Below are positions 30,974 through 35,807 of a DNA stretch of 35,807 bases, piece by piece. Origin of the DNA: Lachnospiraceae bacterium (GTDB lineage Bacteria > Bacillota > Clostridia > Lachnospirales > Lachnospiraceae). The DNA is taken from contig VSNJ01000025.1 in the NCBI GenBank assembly GCA_009774235.1, forward strand, positions 1 to 35,807, given 5' to 3'. A program made the position numbers and the translations under genes. Within the stretch, counting starts at the first letter, position 1, and each line of letters begins with the position of its first letter. The notes beneath the pieces were generated by a model. It had not been told where the DNA came from. It did not search any database and saw nothing but the letters and a program-made list of their open reading frames with translations.

Positions 30974-32512
30974 CTAATTAATAACAACAGTCTTGCCAAG
31001 TGTTATATCTGCCAGTGTATTTTTTATTCCATATACCAGTGCATCAGAAGAACATGTTGCACCTGATACAACATCAAAATTTTCTGTAGAATTACTTGAA
31101 ACCAGCTGTTCAAAAAGCCCCAACTCTTTTGCTGTGCCATTCGCTGCCATATCCAGGAAAGCCCAGTTTCCAGTTTCCATTACATAATCTATAGTATCCT
31201 GTCCAAGCTCTATTGCAGACACATAAGTATTAGTTGTAATCCTTGTTAATTTAAGAGCATTCTGTTCTTCTGTAATAACAGTTGTAATAATTATTTTAAA
31301 TCCAATATCATATCCTTCAAAGTCATCACTATATGGTTCACAAAAAGCAATTACAGGATATATATAATCTTCACTTATTTCTGAAATAAGAACCCATTCC
31401 CCGTTATCTTCTATATTGTTATTATCTTCTGTATTGTTATTTTCAATATTATCTGTATCTATGCCGCTATCTGTATTATCATTCCCACTACTGTCATCAT
31501 CTTTTTTACTGTCTGTATTATCATTATCTATTTTATTATTATCCTTTTTATCCTTATCTTTATTATCTGTATCTTTCCCTTTTTTCTTTGCTGCCTTTAT
31601 AAGTGCATTATTTACAGCTTCTTTTATGCCATTTGATGAATACGTTGCACCTGATACAGCATCAACATCTGCACTTTGCTTTTTTATTATAATCCCTATT
31701 ATATCCTTGGCTTTATCAAAATACGATGGCGTTTCCAATCCAGCAGATACAATAATAATTTTATTAATCTTACCTTTCTTTATCCTGACATTAACTTTTA
31801 TCTCACCACCAAAACCTGTCCCCGTCCCTGTATACAATCCATCCTTTAAACCACTTGTGTTTGCTGGAATTTTATTTTTTGCCTTCTTTTTTCCTGCACT
31901 TTTATCTTTTGCCTTGCTGGAAGATTTCTTTTTCTTTTTATCCGCAGATTGTGCAGTATTATCTTTTAATGGTTTCTTTCCCTGGGCAAGTTTTAAAGCA
32001 TTTTTAATTGATTCAATTATACCATTTGATGAATATGTTGCACCTGAAACACTATCAACATTATATGTCTGTTTGTCTATTACCAGAGATAAAACAGACT
32101 TTGCTCTTTTTAAATAAGATGGTGTTTCACCAGAAGCAGACAAAATCTTTATATTAGTTATTTTTCCATTTTTAATAGTAACTGAGCTTTTAATTTCACC
32201 ACCAAACCCCGTACCTGTACCAGTAAATGTACCATCTTTAAGCCCTTCCATATTAACTTCTGTTTTTGTATTTTCCTTTGTGTTTTCCTTATTTTTCTTT
32301 ACTTTTTTTATATTGTTTACTTTCTTACTGGTTAAAGACCTGGTTTCTATTACTGGCGGCTGTGTTTCCAAAACCATCTCTGTCCTTGCGGGAACTTCCT
32401 GGAGATTTGCACCTCCTGTATATACCGCTGTTATAATAATACCTATACAAAATACTGCTGGCAAAATATTTTTAATTATATATATAGTCTTTGCTGCTAT
32501 AATTTTTTCCAT
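30974..32512 (-). CDS. Multi-domain FMN-binding surface protein
   Basis: A 512-residue protein with an N-terminal membrane segment (residues about 11-33), a Lys-rich spacer, two close FMN-binding domains (about 88-178 and 219-308, both starting LKDG and containing TGTGTGFGGEIK), a long Asp/Asn/Lys linker (310-372) and a third, divergent FMN-like domain (about 373-506). SGAT motifs end at T159, T290 and T486; the third reads SGATCSSDA rather than SGATYSSNG. It probably carries two or three covalent FMN groups outside the cell and passes electrons along the surface. A GGGG ribosome binding site is present. Followed 20 bases later by the one-domain FMN gene. Confidence 0.88.
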   Translation of the reverse strand: MEKIIAAKTIYIIKNILPAVFCIGIIITAVYTGGANLQEVPARTEMVLETQPPVIETRSLTSKKVNNIKKVKKNKENTKENTKTEVNMEGLKDGTFTGTGTGFGGEIKSSVTIKNGKITNIKILSASGETPSYLKRAKSVLSLVIDKQTYNVDSVSGATYSSNGIIESIKNALKLAQGKKPLKDNTAQSADKKKKKSSSKAKDKSAGKKKAKNKIPANTSGLKDGLYTGTGTGFGGEIKVNVRIKKGKINKIIIVSAGLETPSYFDKAKDIIGIIIKKQSADVDAVSGATYSSNGIKEAVNNALIKAAKKKGKDTDNKDKDKKDNNKIDNDNTDSKKDDDSSGNDNTDSGIDTDNIENNNTEDNNNIEDNGEWVLISEISEDYIYPVIAFCEPYSDDFEGYDIGFKIIITTVITEEQNALKLTRITTNTYVSAIELGQDTIDYVMETGNWAFLDMAANGTAKELGLFEQLVSSNSTENFDVVSGATCSSDALVYGIKNTLADITLGKTVVIN

Positions 32513-32539
32513 ATATAATAATCCCCTTCTTTTTTATGG

Positions 32540-32570
32540 AAAACACAGGCACATATTGCGCCTGTATTTT
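32540..32570 (-). terminator. Partial terminator between Tp47-like and FMN genes
   Basis: ACAGGC and GCCTGT with flanking A and T runs form a stem with one mismatch (minus strand AAAATACAGGC...GCCTGTGTTTT). Only four T residues end it, so it may pause or partly end transcription rather than stop it. Confidence 0.5.
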
Positions 32571-32629
32571 CCCTTTAAACCAAATGCCTGCCAGATAATA
32601 AAGGTAAATCTGCACATTCTAAATCTAAA

Positions 32630-34420
32630 TTATTTTTTCACTTTCACTTTTAAAACTTTACTCCAGCTTCCATTATACCTCTTTCCATCTATAATTTTAT
32701 ATGCACGTACACTTACCTTATATGTTTTACCCTTTTCCAGATTCTTTATCTTTATACTTGTAGCTGTTCCTGTTACATTGGCTTTCTTAATATCTCCTCC
32801 TGTTACATACCTGGTTTCATAACCATCTGCATTTTCTGTTTTATTCCATTTTACAGTTATAGTTTTTTTACCACTATTTTTAACACTTTTTATTATAACC
32901 TTTGCAGGTTTATTTACAGTTGTTTCTACATTTATGTTGTCCACTGCTGCCTGTTTATTTACCTGTAAATTAAACGTAACTGTATCATAGACACTTGTTA
33001 TAACAGAAACTTTATATGTACCTTCTGCTGCAAAAACATCTCCTGCATCAATTATTTCAGTTGTCTGGTTCCCATGTCCGCCTGACACTTTAATTGATTC
33101 ATATTTTGCAGACAAATCTAAATTCCCGTTTTCATCAAAGATATTAGCTATAACAGCAGACCCTCTTCCTAGCTTAGGAAGGTAAGTAACGGTTTCCCCT
33201 GTTGGTGTAGTTACTTCTGTCCCAGAGATTTTATCCAAAAAATTAGCAATACTGTCACCAGCCGCAGGTTGTTCCATAATAAGTTTAGTACCATCAAATG
33301 TGACATTGGCACCTCTTACATCAACTGATGCTACAATATCTGCATACTCTTTGGATAAGTCCTTTACTGTAATTGTATATGTATCAGGTACAATTTTATC
33401 TGCTTTAACTGAATATATATAATTAACCGTTCCATCTGTACCATTTCCAGAAGAAACCTGTTCTGCCACAGCTTCAAATCCAGTAATACTTACTTCTGGC
33501 TGGAATGATGCAGGCATATTAGAAAGTTTTGTTGTAATTTCTGTTATATTTTTGGCAGTTACATTATCTGCCGTTACAGAACTAGAAGTTTTTTTAGGAA
33601 TATACATATCTTCAATAGCAATATCATATATTCCTTTATCTGTAATATATGTTATCCCATTAATAGTTTCACCCATTATACTTTTATAAATATCTGGACG
33701 CAGAGGACAACCATGTGTTTCTGTTACAAAACCTGCTGACCATGCAATCTCTGTATTTCTCCATATATTTTCAAGCGTATACATAGGATATTTATTATTT
33801 TCTGCAGTATTTATTATAACTCCATACACCACAGCTTTCCCTTGGGCAATATTTTCATCAATACTTCCACCTGAAAGGGATATCTGGTAATCTCCATATC
33901 TTGTATTTGTATTTAATACTGCTTTTACACCAGAAATTTTAGTACTTGCAATATCTGGCACACTATAAACAGCCTTTCCATCTGTAACTTTTACATCCAG
34001 ATAATTAGCTGGGTATGAATCCGCATCTATTTCATTGAAATCCGCTTCAGAATATCCGGCATCTTTAATTAATGCTTTGTAAGCCTCCTCACTAACTACT
34101 ACAGGAAATACAACTCCATCAATATAAACTGCACTTCCATCCGGAGCCTCTGAGTAGTATGTACCAGCACAAAGACCACCTTCCTGGTTCATCTTTGCTT
34201 TACTCAAAGTTGCTGATGTCACAGAATCTATATATCCATCTGTTGTAACACCTTTCAATGTATCTGTCCCATATGCCGCATAAAAATCATGGTATGGAAT
34301 TTTTGCATTTAAAATATAACTTGTTGCCGCACTTACTTTCTGCGTATTTATTACTGCCAGTGAAGATAATAAAATACCAGCAGAAAGAACAGTTGATATA
34401 ATTTTTTTACTTTTTACCAT
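32630..34420 (-). CDS. Secreted Tp47-like protein with fibronectin type III domain
   Basis: A 596-residue exported protein. Residues 1-31 are a signal peptide (cleavage near KVSA). Residues about 35-290 match the N-terminal domain family of the Treponema Tp47 penicillin-binding protein (IPYHDFYAAYG, then GGLCAGTYYSEAPDG and ETHGCPLRPDIYKSIMGE). A middle region and a C-terminal fibronectin type III domain (about 500-596, ITVKWNKTENADGYE) follow. Near the start is DSVTSATLSKAK (D65 to K76), similar to flavin-attachment motifs. The true start has AGAGG upstream at 34418-34420. It heads the FMN/Fe-S gene cluster. Function in Firmicutes is not established. Confidence 0.78.
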   Translation of the reverse strand: MVKSKKIISTVLSAGILLSSLAVINTQKVSAATSYILNAKIPYHDFYAAYGTDTLKGVTTDGYIDSVTSATLSKAKMNQEGGLCAGTYYSEAPDGSAVYIDGVVFPVVVSEEAYKALIKDAGYSEADFNEIDADSYPANYLDVKVTDGKAVYSVPDIASTKISGVKAVLNTNTRYGDYQISLSGGSIDENIAQGKAVVYGVIINTAENNKYPMYTLENIWRNTEIAWSAGFVTETHGCPLRPDIYKSIMGETINGITYITDKGIYDIAIEDMYIPKKTSSSVTADNVTAKNITEITTKLSNMPASFQPEVSITGFEAVAEQVSSGNGTDGTVNYIYSVKADKIVPDTYTITVKDLSKEYADIVASVDVRGANVTFDGTKLIMEQPAAGDSIANFLDKISGTEVTTPTGETVTYLPKLGRGSAVIANIFDENGNLDLSAKYESIKVSGGHGNQTTEIIDAGDVFAAEGTYKVSVITSVYDTVTFNLQVNKQAAVDNINVETTVNKPAKVIIKSVKNSGKKTITVKWNKTENADGYETRYVTGGDIKKANVTGTATSIKIKNLEKGKTYKVSVRAYKIIDGKRYNGSWSKVLKVKVKK

Positions 34421-34476
34421 ATTTCTTTCCTCTCTTAAATTACTAAAAATCCATATTAACACTAAACCAGCTGGCA

Positions 34477-34509
34477 GTTAGTATTTACTAACAAATGATA
34501 GTTTATCAT
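34477..34509. promoter_or_regulatory. Two palindromes at the Tp47-like promoter
   Basis: GTTAGTA-TT-TACTAAC (34477-34492) lies over the expected transcription start, and ATGATA-GTT-TATCAT (34495-34509) covers the -10 element. Both are perfect inverted repeats and look like operators for a dimeric repressor. Confidence 0.6.
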
Positions 34510-34528
34510 AACTATTTTGTAATTGCAA
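34500..34528 (-). promoter_or_regulatory. Promoter of the Tp47-like/FMN cluster
   Basis: Minus-strand TTGCAA at 34523-34528, a 17-nt spacer and an extended -10 TGATAAACT with TAAACT at 34500-34505. Confidence 0.65.
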
Positions 34529-34629
34529 GAAAAAATTTCCATGTTTTCCCTTATTTCTGTGCTGCTTTTTGCGCATTGTCATTTTCTGCTAATTAGATAC
34601 CAGCAATCCTTATTGCTTGTAAGCAGCTT

Positions 34630-34658
34630 TTGACATCATGTGAAACATGTTATATAAT
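34630..34658 (+). promoter_or_regulatory. Consensus sigma-A promoter of the CmpB-like gene
   Basis: Perfect TTGACA at 34630-34635, a 17-nt spacer and perfect TATAAT at 34653-34658. The spacer holds a small inverted repeat, CATGT-GAA-ACATG, which may be an operator. Confidence 0.8.
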
Positions 34659-34767
34659 TTCTAACTATAAAAACCAGAACTATACACAAGAATTTATACA
34701 TGGACTTCTGATATGCTGTCTGCCTTGTTATACAGACAAGCCATAGCTGGCAGAAATGAGGACAATT

Positions 34768-35667
34768 ATGATTTTAGGATTATCACCATACTTTATATTA
34801 ATGAATTTTTATATTTTCAGTTTCTTTGGATGGATATATGAAAGCACTTTTGTTTCTATAAGAGACAGGAAATTAATCAACAGAGGTTTTCTTACTGGCC
34901 CGCTGCTTCCTTTGTATGGCACAGGTGCAACCCTTGTATATGTTACCCTGAGGCCTCTTGAAGCACATCCATCATTACTTTTTATATCTGGTATGGCCAT
35001 TGCAACTATAACAGAATATATTGTTGCACTGCTCCTTGAAAAACTAACACATGCCAAGTGGTGGGATTATTCTAATGAACCTTATAATTTCCAGGGAAGG
35101 GTCGCACTAATCCCCTCTCTATTCTGGGGGTTTTTATCAATTTTTTTATTTGACTTTTTAGAACCTCTTGTTATAAAAATTATTAATATGGTTCCCTACA
35201 AAAAAGGCAGGTATTTATTAATTATTGCTGTTATTCTGACAATTATTGATTTAACATATACAGTATTTACTACAGTAAACTTCAGCAGACAGCTGGAAAT
35301 CCTTTATAACTTCCGCAATGAAATAGAAAACCAGCTCCAGGATATACGTTTTAAATCACTTCTTGAAATTATAACCGCAAGAACAATAACTTCCAGTAGC
35401 AAAAAAGAAACCATATCCCAGAAGATAAATATATTAAAAGAAGCTTACAATACTGATACAAGGCTTCTACAGATTGAAGAACGTTTCAAAAATTATTTTG
35501 AGAAACATTCGTCCTTCTTAAAAAAACATCCTTTCAATGGAAACTTACGTATTGTAGATGCATTTCCAACTATGAAGTTTATTTCCAGAAATAAAAAACT
35601 TATTGATGTTAAAGAATTTCTTACTAACCTCAATATAAAGTCTGGCAAAAACAAAGATGATAACTAG
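34768..35667 (+). CDS. CmpB-type putative ABC-transporter membrane protein
   Basis: A 299-residue integral membrane protein of the family annotated as putative ABC-transporter type IV (CmpB). The N-terminal half has about five hydrophobic segments and the conserved GWIYES and NRGFLTGPLLPLYGTGA motifs and a WWDYSNEPYN segment; the C-terminal third is a charged cytoplasmic helix region. The family name is historical and no transport activity is established. The start at 34768-34770 follows GAGG six bases upstream, so an ATG four codons earlier is rejected. Downstream DNA (35668-35807) shows only an AT-rich weak hairpin. Confidence 0.8.
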   Translation: MILGLSPYFILMNFYIFSFFGWIYESTFVSIRDRKLINRGFLTGPLLPLYGTGATLVYVTLRPLEAHPSLLFISGMAIATITEYIVALLLEKLTHAKWWDYSNEPYNFQGRVALIPSLFWGFLSIFLFDFLEPLVIKIINMVPYKKGRYLLIIAVILTIIDLTYTVFTTVNFSRQLEILYNFRNEIENQLQDIRFKSLLEIITARTITSSSKKETISQKINILKEAYNTDTRLLQIEERFKNYFEKHSSFLKKHPFNGNLRIVDAFPTMKFISRNKKLIDVKEFLTNLNIKSGKNKDDN

Positions 35668-35807
35668 TGCCTCCAGAAACTGGACTTATCCTAATCCGGC
35701 ATACAATATTATGTAATATATTGCAAATCAACCCAATATATGGTAGTATATACAATATCCCTAATCCTTGAAAATCCTGGTTCTGTACTTTTCATTGATT
35801 GGTAAGA

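Larger units (their letters stand above)
34421..34767. other. Divergent region Tp47-like/CmpB-like genes
   Basis: 347 bases without a gene. It holds two divergent promoters, the two palindromes and a leader of about 100 nt for the plus-strand gene. In that leader GTCTG/CAGAC and CTGCC/GGCAG (about 34718-34753) can form competing helices near the ribosome binding site. The rest shows nothing. Confidence 0.5.

Overview
The window reads as low-GC chromosomal DNA of an anaerobic Firmicute, most likely a member of the Clostridia and probably Lachnospiraceae. This rests on gene content (a Gram-positive S10 ribosomal operon, paired glgC/glgD, spoVG, DnaD plus DnaC loaders, a type 2 IleS, extracellular CAP/Big2 proteins and FMN-binding SGAT proteins), on strong AGGAGG ribosome binding sites and on AT-rich intergenic DNA. 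No rRNA, tRNA, CRISPR array, phage or intact insertion sequence was seen. Family-level placement is inference.

Layout. 1-3800: minus-strand start of the S10 operon (rpsJ-rplC-rplD-rplW-rplB-rpsS) behind a sigma-A promoter and a roughly 275-nt structured leader. 3900-5800: a DUF457 membrane protein (minus) and an Rpn/PD-(D/E)XK nuclease-like protein (plus). 5930-8860: glgC-glgD-spoVG (minus), ended by a bidirectional terminator. 9030-14490: plus-strand murC, then dnaD, dnaC and a divergent PRPP synthetase; a tight cluster of DnaA boxes lies between murC and dnaD. 14490-17900: ileS (minus) behind a promoter and a terminator-like attenuator without T-box motifs. 17949-21110: a secreted Big2/PT-repeat/CAP protein and an intracellular GH13 amylase. 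21224-23490: a NatA/NatB-type ABC exporter. 23600-26450 (plus): a tiny Ser/Asn-rich protein, a one-domain rhodanese, and an alanine/glycine:cation symporter with a structured leader and an unusual extracellular insertion. 26468-26571: a MITE-like hairpin. 26587-28915: ahcY and a membrane/coiled-coil protein. 28995-34530: a minus-strand cluster of a Tp47-like secreted protein, two FMN-binding (SGAT) proteins, a NapH-type polyferredoxin and an amidase-fold protein. 34630-35667: a CmpB-type membrane protein with a consensus promoter.

How the genes fit together. The replication-loader genes dnaD and dnaC sit directly behind consensus DnaA sites, which suggests DnaA control or titration. The 29.6-34.5 kb cluster looks like an extracytosolic flavin electron-transfer module: a membrane Fe-S protein to move electrons across the membrane, and surface proteins carrying up to four predicted covalent FMN sites, with a Tp47-like protein at the head carrying a related S-A-T motif and operator-like palindromes at its promoter. 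This cluster is the best candidate here for an under-described system. The other genes are mainly housekeeping, with several unassigned RNA leaders (rpsJ, ileS, prs, the symporter gene). All functional calls come from reading motifs by eye; no database search was possible.
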